Source: Symsagittifera roscoffensis (lineage: Eukaryota; Xenacoelomorpha; Acoela; Convolutidae). Taken from it: a stretch of DNA of 60,000 nucleotides. Location of the stretch: assembly GCF_963678635.1 (NCBI RefSeq), contig NC_087063.1, forward strand, positions 19,972,701 through 20,032,700, in the 5' to 3' direction. Numbering within the stretch: position 1 is the stretch's first letter; every line of letters begins with the position of its first letter. Positions 43,704 to 54,342 of this stretch are shown here, one piece after another. The notes beneath the pieces were generated by a model. That model was not told where the DNA came from, did not search any database, and saw only the letters and a list, made by a program, of their open reading frames with translations. The translations under genes were made by a program, and so were the position numbers.

Positions 43704-44838
43704 TTACCCGGGATGACCAAAAATACTAGTCATACAATTTCCATATATGGAAAAATGCTAGTCATACACTTTCCATACAATTCCATACGTACAGAAAATT
43801 GCATGAAAGGTCTATGATTAGTATTTTTTTCATATATGGAAATTGTATGACTAGCATTTTTCCATAAACCAAAAATATTGATTTTTTACATTTTAATTTC
43901 TCAAAACTTTTTGGTTGTGTTCGTAACCGAACACACATGACATAAACCTTGATTACTCAAACGTAGTAACCAACGGTTTGGCCGTCTCGCATTAAAAATG
44001 CATTGGAAACAGCCTGATATGTGTTACTTCTGTCTCAGACAAATAATATAACGAAAGTAATGAACTTTTAAGTTTTGGCAATAATTTTCAAAGATGATTA
44101 TTTCCAAAATTTGAGTTTTTAATTTACCAGACATTGATCAAGGCATACAAAAACATGTCATACAAAAGAAAGAGGAGTTTTAAGCGTTTTTGAAAAAAGT
44201 TATGAAGAGAAAAGGAAAAAAAATCCAATATGATTATATCCAGGACTACGTTATACACACAAAAAATTAAATTTTGCATGCACATTTTTTTTTTTCAAAA
44301 AATGTTTGTTTGAATACGAAAATCAATTTGCGGTTGAAAAAAACACAAAAAATTTTTGGGGGCAATTTCAAAAATACTTAGAAAAATTTTTGTCGTCGCC
44401 ATCAAAAAAATGCTAGTCATACAATTTCCATATATGGAAATTGTATGACTAGTGGTTTTTTTTTCAGAAAACAAAAATAAAAAAAAGTCAAAGTTTTCAG
44501 TCGTAGCAGCCCAAAAAACGCTTAAATGTTTGCCAGCAGTTGAATTGATTGTTTTAAGCTTTTTTTCACAAAAAAAAATTTAAAAAAAAATTCTAATCAT
44601 ACAATTTCCATATATGGAAATTGTATGGTTAGCATTTTTTTTCATACCATTTTTTTTCCTTTTTTTAATGAAGAGATACCAATTTCGATACCAAAACAAC
44701 TATAAAATACCTTTGAAATTCGATTAAACTCATTTTGCAAAAATGTATGAAATTTGTATGACTAGCATTTTTCCATAGACTAAGTGTATGAAATTGTATG
44801 ATTAGCATTTTCGGTCTATGGAGGTCAACCCGGGTAAA
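43704..44838. mobile_element. 1.1-kb element bounded by inverted TACCCGGG ends, containing family C copy 2
   Basis: The left end tacccgggatgacc is matched in inverse at 44825-44838 (ggtcaacccgggta). Family C copy 2 is at 43707-43927. Perfect palindromes of the same core (catacaatttcc…ggaaattgtatg) recur at 44411-44452 and 44592-44635. No ORF. Confidence 0.6.
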
Positions 44839-44942
44839 TTTACCATTTTGAATGCCAAAAATTGACTGATTAAAAAAACCACATAAAGCATAAAATTCGT
44901 TTTTTTGAAAGTCGAAACAATAATGTTCCAAAATGGGATAGA

Positions 44943-45075
44943 AATTGATAGAACATTGATAGAACATTGATAGAACATTAGAACATTGATAGAACATTGA
45001 TAGAACATTGAAAGAACATTGATAGAACATTGATAGAACATTGATAGAACATTGATAGAACAATTGATAGAACAT
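44943..45075 (+). repeat. 11-bp minisatellite, about 12 units
   Basis: Unit GAACATTGATA repeated head to tail with one shortened and one substituted unit. Because 11 is not a multiple of 3, it gives open frames in all minus-strand phases, which are artefacts. Confidence 0.92.
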
Positions 45076-45551
45076 TTATCCGAAATTGTTGATAAAGTTG
45101 AGCTGCAAATGTTCGATGATAGTCACACGATGTTTTCAAAAATGTTGGTGTTTTGCATAAACGACTCACGACTACGCACACAATTTAGCGTTTGTTGTGT
45201 ATTCGGCAAAGCGGGTGTTGCAACGATGAAAGCGGAATCTATCTTTCAGCTGAAGCAAACACTTACTGATAGAGGAACTGCTTCCTAAAAGCAGACCGAT
45301 TGCATAGTTCATATGTCCTATCTTATGATCAATCGCCTGTTTTTGTCGGTCATTGAAACGCCGAAATCCTCCTTTTTTAAAAAAAATCCGCCCCCTTGAG
45401 AAAATCCTAAATCTGGCCCCTGGTTCAAAGGACACCTTTTCTGATGTCAAAAATTGCTTGGAGGCGTTAACCACTTTCGTCGCTGAATTTTCAGGCAATC
45501 AATTTGGAGAAATCGACTGTGGCTTTTGTGTTGAATTTACTGCGGTCTCAT
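45076..45551 (+). pseudogene. Possible broken ORF, unidentified
   Basis: 45076-45286 reads open (…HTMFSKMLVFCINDSRLRT…) and 45422-45551 reads open in another segment (DTFSDVKNCLEALTTF…). Between them lies a family D terminus (about 45370-45421, ending ctggcccctg). One reading is a coding remnant split by a MITE. Function unknown and support is weak. Confidence 0.2.
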
Positions 45552-45949
45552 AAGCTTACTGCGTTCTCATGAGTTGGATTATTAAAAAAAGAGTTTATTA
45601 CGTCTTTATCACACTGTCCCAATCATGGTTGAGCTAAAAAATACTTTCGTTGACTATTAAAAGCTTAAGTAAGACTGGTTCGTATTTCTGTACTCGGGTC
45701 CAGTTGAGCCATTCGGGCCGCCAGCCGCATTCGTTGTTAAAATGATTGAAGTTGGATACAAAGCCTCCAATAAGAATCGACGCTTTTCTCCCATGAATTA
45801 GTTTGTTGACTCCGAAACTCCAAATTTTCATTGAAGTTTGAATAACATGCGATTCGCAATCAGTTTCAATTACCCTATTGTGTGACATTCGACCAGAATG
45901 GATCAAAATGCAGATTCAGCATAATCGAAATTTTAGCAGTGAACCTTCC

Positions 45950-48900
45950 GAATTGGCGATTTTGAAGGAATAAGAGTGTTGTTCGAACGATTGGACAAAT
46001 CGGGAAGGCCGAAGGATTTGGGAATTCCTAAATTTTAAAAATTCGAATTGACGACGTAACAATTCTAAGAAACGTCAAAAACGGCCATTTTGGAGAAAAA
46101 ACCGAAACAAAACACAACAACGATAGTTGCGACGACGACAACAACGAGAAAATTGAGAATCGGAATCAGAAAAAAGCAGAAGTAGCAGAGACCGCTCCAA
46201 GTTGCAACTATTGTGTCGCTACAATAGTTGCAAGGCAGTTGCTAACAATAGTGAGGGGTGGAAACCAGCCTTCCGGGTTACAGAGAAATCAAGCTTAACG
46301 TGCTTGATTCAGTGGATTCGAGAATCAGGAAGGGTTTCAGGACTGCAACTTTTATCATTTTATATGAACTTTTAGCTTCCCTGTCATGTCCTGATTTGAA
46401 TTTAATTAACATCTGAATTCATTCTACTAAGATGAGAAGCTAGGAGTTGGGGGAAAGGGTTGATCCATCTTCGATGGAGATGATGATTTTTATCTACTGA
46501 ACAAAAACAATAATAATTCAATTAGTAGTAGTAGCCCTGTTTTTAGGAGTGACCTCGTGGTCTGGGGATACTGAGACCCAGCCATGAGCTCACTATTTCT
46601 GCATGTAATTAAGTTAATTTGAGTGTTTTGACCGAAGCCGAAAGCAGTAACGTTTTGTCGACCACCGAAAGTACTGGCTTGGTAGAGACGGTGAAAAGCA
46701 TGCAAAGCTCTGTTTAGACGTTAGCCAGTCGTCTTAGGACTTAGTTTTGTTCTCCGTCGATATGTATCTTCCGGGCGAATGTTACATACATGTTTTTATG
46801 GCGCTCGTGGGTGTTATTCTTTTTTAACATCATGACCGGCAGAACCGTTAACGAGCACTCCGCGCCGAGTGGATGCTCACATTAACGCCCTTAATAGGCC
46901 TAAACCGCCGCGGCGGAAGGGTAATTCGGAACGCGGAAGCCCCCCGGATTACCGTGATTAGCTTTTTAACCTAGTTAAGACCGTAAATTCACGAACCAGG
47001 AAGGGTGGGGGGATTCGCGGTCCCGTCATTTCCCGAATGGTCCGTGACCAAAAAAACTTAAAGATATATATAAATACAAACAAAAAGTAGTATAGTACCC
47101 AAGAAAAACAAAAAACATAAAAAAATAACCGAAAAAAAACCAAAAACAGTAAAAAAGTAAAAAATCATTAGAAATCATCCCCCCAGACAAGATGTGATCC
47201 GACCCTCCCGTTTGTTGTTGATAGATGTATTGTTGTTACAGGCATTTATATCAATCAGGATTGTTACGATCAATTTTGTAGCCCGTTTGTGAGGCTTGTA
47301 CTGTAGGGTTATTCGAGCATTTAAGAACGTTAATGATAAATTGCGCCAAATCCGGAAGGGTCAGCTGATTTGCGCTCAATTCGGAAGGGTCTTGGGAGAA
47401 GACTGATCCGGCAAGCAGTACAAGGAGCAACAAGAAGGGGCTCAAGAACAACAACAATCGACTGTTGGGTATCCTTAACAAGTTTTGTATCCCTTTTGGT
47501 ACAAAAAGTAAGATAGTAATCTGTGGGGGGCTCGACAGTGCTGCACTGTAGTGACCCTTCACCGAACTGCGAATATCCGAGTTACTACTTAATTCGGATA
47601 TTAAACAAACCCGGAGGGGTATAGTATAACTAATATTATTACTTATATAGCCTATATTAATACTCCTATACCGTTTTTCAGTGAAAAACACAGAAAGCAG
47701 ACCGGTTTTTAGGGTCAAAATAGCGAGATTTTGATTCCCCCACAAATCGCGATTTTTGAGATATCGATATTTTTTTGAACGGAAAAAAGCGCTAGAGTAG
47801 TGTGTTTCATCGTAACTGCACTACTATAATAGATAGAAACGGTTAAGTTTAGTTCGGAAGTGGTTGGAACTATTTTGGAACAAAAAACCAAATTTTCGTG
47901 ATTTTTGAGAAAACGAAACACTATAAATTCAGAAAATTTTTTGAAATTTTTGAGTTAGAACAGTAAAAATAGTTGTTCGGACAACTTCCACTAGTGAATC
48001 TACGAGTTTTAAAACCCGCTACCCGAAAGCCTTCCGGGTTGCAGAGAAATCGAACTTAACGTGTTTGATTTGGTGGATTCATCAATCCGGAGGGGTACAG
48101 GTAGCATAGTTTTTCGCAAATTTTTTCAACTAAAGCGTTTTAGATCGGGTCTTTTGCATTGAACTAGAAGAGTATAGACCTTCTGAGCTCGGATCAATAA
48201 TTTTTAGGTCGAAAGGAACAGAATTGCGGAAAAAGTTAGGCGGAACCTCTAAGAGACACACTTTTTGACTTCAGAAAAAAGGTCGTTTTGGTTAATAACT
48301 TTGGAACTACTGGGCATATTGAGTTGATCTTGATTTCAATAGATCAGAAAATAGCTGAACTTACTGATAGGGCAAAAGTTTTTTGAAAAAGTAAGCGTGA
48401 AAAGTTTTTGAGATTGTTTTTGGCAAATTCACCAATTTGGGAGGGGTAGACCCTTCACGTTTTATAAATTTTTTTTAGGAAAGCCCTTACACCCCTCCCA
48501 AAAGGTAACAGCGGTTGAATAGAGTAACTTTAGGCCGTTCTAGACAAAAAGGGAAGGCTAAAGGCACAGGAAAACCTTAATCGAGCCGAAGTTAGGCTAG
48601 CGATAATACCCTTCACCGTTAGCGTGAATTGTCAAATAAGGGGCTTAACTTCAATCCGGAAGGGTCTAGGAAAGGATCACATACCCTTCCTAGTAAAATT
48701 AAAAAGCAAAATCGCATCGGAGAACGTATCCGGAGGGGTATTGGTTGAAAGAAGGAAATCTCCGAAAAGCTTCTATTACAAACAGGAGGTCCCAATCCGG
48801 AGGGGTCTTATATTTGCTAATTCGGAGGGGTCCCAATCCGGAGGGGTCTTATATCTACTAACTCAGAGGGGTCCAAATCCGGAGGGCTCTAAATTTTGTT

Positions 48901-49730
48901 AGTCCGGAAGGGTCCTATATATATTTTTTCTCTTTCCCAATCCGGAGGGGTATTATTTTATTAAAGGACCTAGATAAACGGAAGAAAGACTAAAGTGAGA
49001 GGTATTAGGTTATTAGCAGACAGGCTAGAAATCAGTGACTGCACTGGTAACTCGCCTTTCAATAAAAACCAGACCAAAACAAAACAGGTCCGAACTCGGA
49101 TATTCGCGACGCTAAGTCTAACATAAAGAGAGCGTAATTCATTGGTGTGGATTGACACCCAATACGTTTTTTTGAAAAGAGAATGCCCTGAGGATTTTAG
49201 TAGGTCTAGCTCGGGCAGTCCGAAGACAGATAGGTAACACAGTACTTGGTGGGTGCAATAGACGCCCACTTGAGAAAATTACTGCCTTCAAAGTTTTGTC
49301 TGTTTGGTGCAGCACCAAGCAGGGAAAGCTTTTTCTTTAAAATATAAGTTCGACTATTGTACTGCGACCGACTAAAAGTACAATACACATACGTTTTTTA
49401 TAGAGATATTCATATTCTGTCATTATATATTTTTTTGTTTTTGATTTTAAATCAACATAATTTGTGCTTGATTGGGTAGTGAGTACACTATCTTTTAAAT
49501 TGACTGATAACATCATATTGTGCTAGTTCTCAAATCTTACGACCGATAATTGGTTAGCGTGAATAAATTATATACAAAACTGTACTCTGATAACATACAG
49601 GGATTCGTGGTCACCATTTAATAGAATCTTGTGAAATTTATTGTGTTGTGTCTTTATTATTGGTAGTCAAACTATAAGGTCACTAGCAATCGAATTAAGT
49701 GTATAGGCATTAACAAGTGACAAATTGAGA
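45950..49730 (+). other. Probable leader/5' LTR region of the retroelement
   Basis: Composition changes near 45.95 kb to less AT-rich sequence like that of the element downstream. No ORF is convincing. Contents: a hairpin GCAACTATTG/CAATAGTTGC at 46203-46231; a ~75-base segment repeated at 46268-46342 and 48023-48100 (ccttccgggttRcagagaaa…); a GC-rich patch at 46885-46960; about 16 CCGG motifs. I could not identify LTR ends or a primer-binding site, and nothing here visibly repeats in 59260-60000. Confidence 0.5.
46323..48951 (+). repeat. Cluster of ~16 AATCCGGARGGGT motifs
   Basis: Copies, all on the plus strand, start at about 46323, 46994, 47349, 47378, 47608, 48084, 48434, 48653, 48727, 48794, 48819, 48834, 48860, 48876, 48901 and 48939. 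Six are exact AATCCGG[A/G]-type matches and the rest differ by one to three bases. Spacing is irregular and densest at 48653-48951. The flanks outside the motif are not conserved. Confidence 0.85.
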
Positions 49731-50612
49731 ATGAGTCTAGACAAGTCAAGGATACCTAAACGAGGTAATAGCTCTAGGAAATTCATACCTAAAAAGCAAA
49801 GAAGAACAATGACCGATCCTTTTGTGGATTGGATCAAACGAGCCCGGACCGACAAAGGGGAGACGGTTTCAGGCAGAATGGTTGAAACAAGGAGTCAGAA
49901 GACCTCAGAAGAGCGAAAAGAACTGTTAGAAGTGGAGGTCAATACGGACCATGACATGATCGACAACCAGGAAGTACATGGACTGGAAGGGAGAGGCAGA
50001 AGGCTGGCGAGTGAATCTACTCCGGTAAAACAAGGCCAAGATTTTGCCACTTCCACCGGGACATTGGATCGAGAGGAGATGTCGGAACTGTCCGACATCT
50101 CAACTGAAATAGCGGCAACTAGAAAATCTCCAACAGACAACACTATGATGGCAGGCGGAACTGAGAAACAAACAACGTCATCATCGTTCTCAGAAAGAAT
50201 GAGGAACACCTTAGGAAACATCTTTCCATTCACCATGGGAGGAGGCGCAGGAAATGAAGGTGAATCCCAGGAGGAGGAGGACGAAGAAGAGCAAGTGGAC
50301 TTTGGGTCTCAAGTCAGCCTCAATAGTTCGACCCAGGAGAATGAGGCATACGTTGGAAGAGAGACTGGAGCCATGGACAAATTTGGTGTAGTGAGAACGA
50401 TAAGCAAAGAGGTAAACACACCTGGCCAGTCAAGAGACTTCGCGATTATGACAAATTCAGAGCAACAAACTGGGGAGAGTAGAAACAGAGGGCTAGGCAA
50501 CGCATTGGCGATCCTGAGGTGGATAATGAAAAGATGTCGAGGCAGAGAGTCAAGGCCCGGATCTCGACCAGCACGAAGCTACCTGGGACCGACAGGGTTA
50601 CACCGCCACTAG
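49731..50612 (+). CDS. Retroelement ORF1, unrecognised
   Basis: First ATG at 49731, 293 codons. The N-terminus is very basic (SRIPKRGNSSRKFIPKKQRR). The middle is polar and Ser/Thr-rich. A stretch at about 50262-50300 is strongly acidic (ESQEEEDEEEQVDF). No domain recognised. It overlaps the Gag ORF by about 125 bases in a different frame. It may be a separate accessory protein or the N-terminal part of Gag, joined by frameshifting or disrupted by mutation. Confidence 0.6.
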   Translation: MSLDKSRIPKRGNSSRKFIPKKQRRTMTDPFVDWIKRARTDKGETVSGRMVETRSQKTSEERKELLEVEVNTDHDMIDNQEVHGLEGRGRRLASESTPVKQGQDFATSTGTLDREEMSELSDISTEIAATRKSPTDNTMMAGGTEKQTTSSSFSERMRNTLGNIFPFTMGGGAGNEGESQEEEDEEEQVDFGSQVSLNSSTQENEAYVGRETGAMDKFGVVRTISKEVNTPGQSRDFAIMTNSEQQTGESRNRGLGNALAILRWIMKRCRGRESRPGSRPARSYLGPTGLHRH

Positions 50613-52306
50613 TGACGCCACTCGTGGATAACGGGGCAGCACTAGAAGAAGCCATAAACAACAGAGTGGACAGTTTAGGAGAACGAAATGAACAGATATC
50701 CATAAGAATAAGTGAACTAGAAAGGGCAGTTCACATTGAAAGAGAAAGTCTGCGGGAAGAAATAAACCGCAATAGACAAGAAGTTGGTAGGAGCGAAAAA
50801 CGCTTGAAAGAAAGAACGGACGAGCATATGGCAAGGAAATTGTCGCGAATGACAAGAGAAGCGGAACAGAGAGAGTTAAGCTTAAGAGACGACATGGAGC
50901 AGTTGAGAATTCAGCAAGAGCAGTCTTTTGGGACTCTTGACACAAAGATAGACGCGATGATGGAGAGGCGAACTCAGGCTATCATGGACAGGTTGGACGG
51001 GCTACTAAGCAGCAAGAGTCGACCAAAAGAAGGGGAACCGAACTCGGGAGGTCCCAGCAGGGAGCCGAAGGTGAACTTCAATGAACATCAAAAGAGGAGG
51101 ACATATGGATCCACTAGAGGCAGGGGCAGTTCATCAGGCTATGCGACAAGGGATAATAGAACATGGGGCCCGAACAGTAGAGCAAGTTCATCGGGGAACA
51201 GACAGACCTCTAACAAACGACCGACGCAAGGCACACATGCGACTGGGAGAAGTGATTCCGGTAACAGGAGACATGCGAGCCCAGGGAGGAGTCATGTGGG
51301 CCAAGGCGGAAACTCTTACGGCGATTCGGATTGCAGGAATGCACAGAATACAGAGACATTAACAAGGCGCGATGATACTCAGGCGGGGCACTCGAGAGAT
51401 GTTACGGCAATGGCCACAGCCTTTGAACCTCTAAACAGGTCTTTGGAGACATTCCTTACAAGTTTATCCAGAACCAATGAACGCAGTGAGAAGTCCAGAA
51501 GAGTCTTTAAGAAACCAAGATGCTATAAAGACGAATCTGATGGCTGTATTGATACCTGGATAGAGGTAATGAAACTGCATTTCGAGGAAGAGGACTTGTC
51601 GGAGAGACAGGAATGCAGTGCGCTCACCAAAAACTTGGAAGGGACAGCCCTGAACTGTGTCATGGCCAAGAAGCAATATCAGCGTGACACAGCCGAGAAA
51701 ATCTTCGAAATCTTGTTAAACCGGTTTGGATCAAGGGTGCAGGGGCACCAGGCAATGATGCGCATCAAGAAACGGAGGCAACGAGAAGATGAAACGATAT
51801 ACAGGTTCCTAGACGATTTGAAAATGATGAGAAGACGCAGCCAACTGGATGAGTCAAACAGAAGGATGAACCTGGCAGTAGCCTCGAAATTCATTGATGG
51901 TGTGAAGAATGATGAACTTCGAACAACGCTAGCAACGCATTACACACCACTATCAACCAATGCGCCAACACCGGAGGAGTTGAGGCTCAAGTCAAAAGAA
52001 AATCTTTTCTTGAAACTTCCTTCGAGATCTGGATGTTATAAGAACAATTATGGCAATTTTAACAACGGACCAGCAAACCAAGGGAACAACTGGTACAAAC
52101 CGAGGGATGACATGGACAAGAGACGCTCTTGTGCCAATTGCAGTTCAACGGACCATCATGTGTCAGCATGCCCAACTTACAAACAGGGCATGAAAGCAAT
52201 AGGTTTTAGCCTCGAAGACGAAGATGCGTCAGAAGGATTTCATGAGAGGAGTAATTGCGAAATTCGGCCCGAGGTGTTTCTTTTGCAACTTGGAAGGTCA
52301 TTTTAA
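50534..52306 (+). CDS. gag: Gag-like ORF with CCHC zinc knuckle
   Basis: Open from 50486; first ATG at 50534. In order: a charged probable coiled coil (about residues 35-145), an Arg/Gly/Ser-rich low-complexity region (about 180-290), a retrotransposon Gag core (CIDTWIEVMKLHFEEEDLSE, ALNCVMAKKQYQ, KIFEILLNRFGSRVQGHQ), and a CX2CX4HX4C knuckle (CANCSSTDHHVSAC) at about 52130-52171. The frame is left shortly before a second knuckle encoded in the next ORF. Gag forms the particle and binds RNA. Confidence 0.85.
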   Translation: MSRQRVKARISTSTKLPGTDRVTPPLVTPLVDNGAALEEAINNRVDSLGERNEQISIRISELERAVHIERESLREEINRNRQEVGRSEKRLKERTDEHMARKLSRMTREAEQRELSLRDDMEQLRIQQEQSFGTLDTKIDAMMERRTQAIMDRLDGLLSSKSRPKEGEPNSGGPSREPKVNFNEHQKRRTYGSTRGRGSSSGYATRDNRTWGPNSRASSSGNRQTSNKRPTQGTHATGRSDSGNRRHASPGRSHVGQGGNSYGDSDCRNAQNTETLTRRDDTQAGHSRDVTAMATAFEPLNRSLETFLTSLSRTNERSEKSRRVFKKPRCYKDESDGCIDTWIEVMKLHFEEEDLSERQECSALTKNLEGTALNCVMAKKQYQRDTAEKIFEILLNRFGSRVQGHQAMMRIKKRRQREDETIYRFLDDLKMMRRRSQLDESNRRMNLAVASKFIDGVKNDELRTTLATHYTPLSTNAPTPEELRLKSKENLFLKLPSRSGCYKNNYGNFNNGPANQGNNWYKPRDDMDKRRSCANCSSTDHHVSACPTYKQGMKAIGFSLEDEDASEGFHERSNCEIRPEVFLLQLGRSF

Positions 52307-54338
52307 ATCAGATTGTCCACAATTCTGGGATGCAGTTGCAGACATCAAGCATCCAAGGCATGAGGAAGCTTTATCAGGAGTGAAAGCCAGCAAGGCTCGC
52401 CTGTTGAGTGAAGCGGAGGCGCGCAGAAAAGACAAACCGCAAGAGCTGGCGACGAAGAAAATGCAAGCGGTAACTGAAGAGACATGTGAACCAGAACCAG
52501 TGACTGCGGCCGATGACTTCAAGATTGATTATAGGGCAGCCGCGAGGGATGCTCTAAATAGAGTGCAGCAGGAACTGGTGACGAAAGAGATCGAACAAAA
52601 AGTGAAACTCGAACTGGAGAATGAGAAACTTCAGGAACAACTGAATACCTTCGAAGCAACGGAGGTCGAAGAGACTAAAGCACCAAGCAGTTTGAGCATG
52701 AAACTTAATGTGATCTCCGGTCAGAGGTTCAGCATGATGCCACAAGGAAGCAAGATACAGTCGATAATTTCAGTGGCTGGACACCAGGTAATCAGAAATC
52801 TGAGTGAACCATCCGAGTTCACTTTGATGCATTTGGACACATATGCAGATTATCTGAGGCAGGTGGAGCCACGCACTGAGTCGAGAGCTGTGCGAGCACT
52901 ACTAACAACGGGTGGCCCTCGCATGAAGAAACTTCATGGACGCTACCTAGAGGTCTATGGGCTGTATCAAGTGATGCTGAACGTGGATGGAATCAGTATC
53001 TACACCAGGACTTATGTGACAACAGATGATGACCAAATGGGGCAGATCTATTTGGGTGAGGAGGAACTCAAAGTCCGTAGGATAGGCCATGACGCCATGA
53101 TGGAACAAGATGCAGTACACATTGGGTATGAAGCAGATGTGACTGCACATCTGCTCGACACCAACGGAACAAAAATCGGTGTCACAGGGCTTCTGGACAC
53201 AGGAGCAGTAGTGAGTTTGATGCCAATAAAAACTTGGGAAAGAATGGGCTTTACGAGGGAAGATCTAATTCCAACGAATCTCCGACTGGCCGCCGCCAAT
53301 CGAGGAGCTATTTACGTAGCCGGAAGAACACCAATAACGGTCCTCCACATGGGAGGACGGGATCTTTGGATGAGCTTCCTGGTGGTAGACAACTTGGACG
53401 ACGCCGACCAATTCATCTTGGGCAGAGATTTTGTCAGGAATTTTCACGTGATGATTGACTTGAACAAGGGTCTGATACGGATTAGAAACCCGGACCGGAA
53501 GTATGTTAAGAAACCAATTAATAGGATAATAACAGACGAAAACAAGGTACCAATTTATTTAGATAGGAAAATGAAGCTACAGCCAGGACAAGCTGTGGTG
53601 GCAATTTTTAGAATGAGAAATTTAAATTCGTTAAGCGATAGTAAACAGGTTTGTTTAGTACCGAATCCAAATAGTCAGAGTTCGGTGATTTTATGCCGGA
53701 GCTTCTCGGTAACGCGAAACGGACTGTGTGTCAGTGTGATATTGAACACACTGGACACCACGGTTTCCATTCAGCGTGGAAAGAAGCTTGGTTACGCTTT
53801 GCCGATGAGGACCGACTATGAGGAGACACAAAACTTGAAGGAACACAGTGTAAAAGACTGTCCTTTTCATGCAAATAAAGATAAAATTTTAAAGAGGATT
53901 AATGAATTAAAATCTATTCATAAATTGTTTTCAATGAAATCCGAAACGGACGACGGCTTATCGAGCTGCTCGAATTTTCCGGAACGCCCCTCGTCATACG
54001 AACTAGAATCTGACAAACCAGTTTTGCCAGAGATAGAACATTTAAAAGGGAAAATAGGTGAGGGAGATTTCGAAAAATTGCGGGACCTCTTAAATCGGAA
54101 CGCAGATGTATTTTCAAAACATAAGGCGGATATCGGTTGCTGTAACTTCGTCGAACACGAAATTGAACTAGAGGAAGGTGCCGTTCCGCACCGAGAAGGC
54201 GCGAGACGGATGACGCCACACAAGTCGGAAGCGTGCCGAGCGGAAATCGAAATGCTGCTTGAATACGACATGATAGAACCCTCGAAATCGCCGTGGGCTT
54301 GCGGGGTGGTAATGGCGAAAAAGAAAGGGGGGGCTTAG
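52224..54338 (+). CDS. pol: Second CCHC knuckle, aspartic protease and start of RT
   Basis: CFFCNLEGHFKSDC at 52275-52316 is another CX2CX4HX4C knuckle, followed by a charged helix. Protease: LLDTGAVVSLM with catalytic DTGA at 53196-53207, and ILGRDF at 53415-53432. RT begins with DVFSKHKADIGCC, HEIELEEGAVPHR and SPWACGVVMAKKKGG, the usual start of Ty3/gypsy RT. The frame changes at a run of seven G (54327-54333). The overlap with Gag is in a different frame, shifted by one base, which could be programmed or mutational. Confidence 0.85.
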   Translation: MRQKDFMRGVIAKFGPRCFFCNLEGHFKSDCPQFWDAVADIKHPRHEEALSGVKASKARLLSEAEARRKDKPQELATKKMQAVTEETCEPEPVTAADDFKIDYRAAARDALNRVQQELVTKEIEQKVKLELENEKLQEQLNTFEATEVEETKAPSSLSMKLNVISGQRFSMMPQGSKIQSIISVAGHQVIRNLSEPSEFTLMHLDTYADYLRQVEPRTESRAVRALLTTGGPRMKKLHGRYLEVYGLYQVMLNVDGISIYTRTYVTTDDDQMGQIYLGEEELKVRRIGHDAMMEQDAVHIGYEADVTAHLLDTNGTKIGVTGLLDTGAVVSLMPIKTWERMGFTREDLIPTNLRLAAANRGAIYVAGRTPITVLHMGGRDLWMSFLVVDNLDDADQFILGRDFVRNFHVMIDLNKGLIRIRNPDRKYVKKPINRIITDENKVPIYLDRKMKLQPGQAVVAIFRMRNLNSLSDSKQVCLVPNPNSQSSVILCRSFSVTRNGLCVSVILNTLDTTVSIQRGKKLGYALPMRTDYEETQNLKEHSVKDCPFHANKDKILKRINELKSIHKLFSMKSETDDGLSSCSNFPERPSSYELESDKPVLPEIEHLKGKIGEGDFEKLRDLLNRNADVFSKHKADIGCCNFVEHEIELEEGAVPHREGARRMTPHKSEACRAEIEMLLEYDMIEPSKSPWACGVVMAKKKGGA

Positions 54339-54342
54339 ATTT

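Noticed and set aside
44665-45181. Minus-strand ORFs rich in FYQCSINVLS repeats
   Set aside because: Produced by translating the 11-bp minisatellite in all phases.
45634-45906. Minus-strand ORF of 90 codons (possible transposase remnant)
   Set aside because: Composition is coding-like but I recognise no motif, and no splice or neighbour context supports it.
47251-47745. Minus-strand ORF with a hydrophobic signal-peptide-like stretch
   Set aside because: It runs antisense through the leader motif cluster. Part of its sequence is just the complement of the CCGGARGGGT repeats, and there is no other sign of coding.
48653-48951. Possible CRISPR array or satellite
   Set aside because: The repeats are only 13 bases, spacing varies from 15 to 66 bases, and the host is a eukaryote.
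49600-49680. Primer-binding site starting TGG (tggtcaccatt, tggtagtcaaac)
   Set aside because: Neither matches a tRNA 3' end that I can name, and without a defined 5' LTR end the choice is arbitrary.
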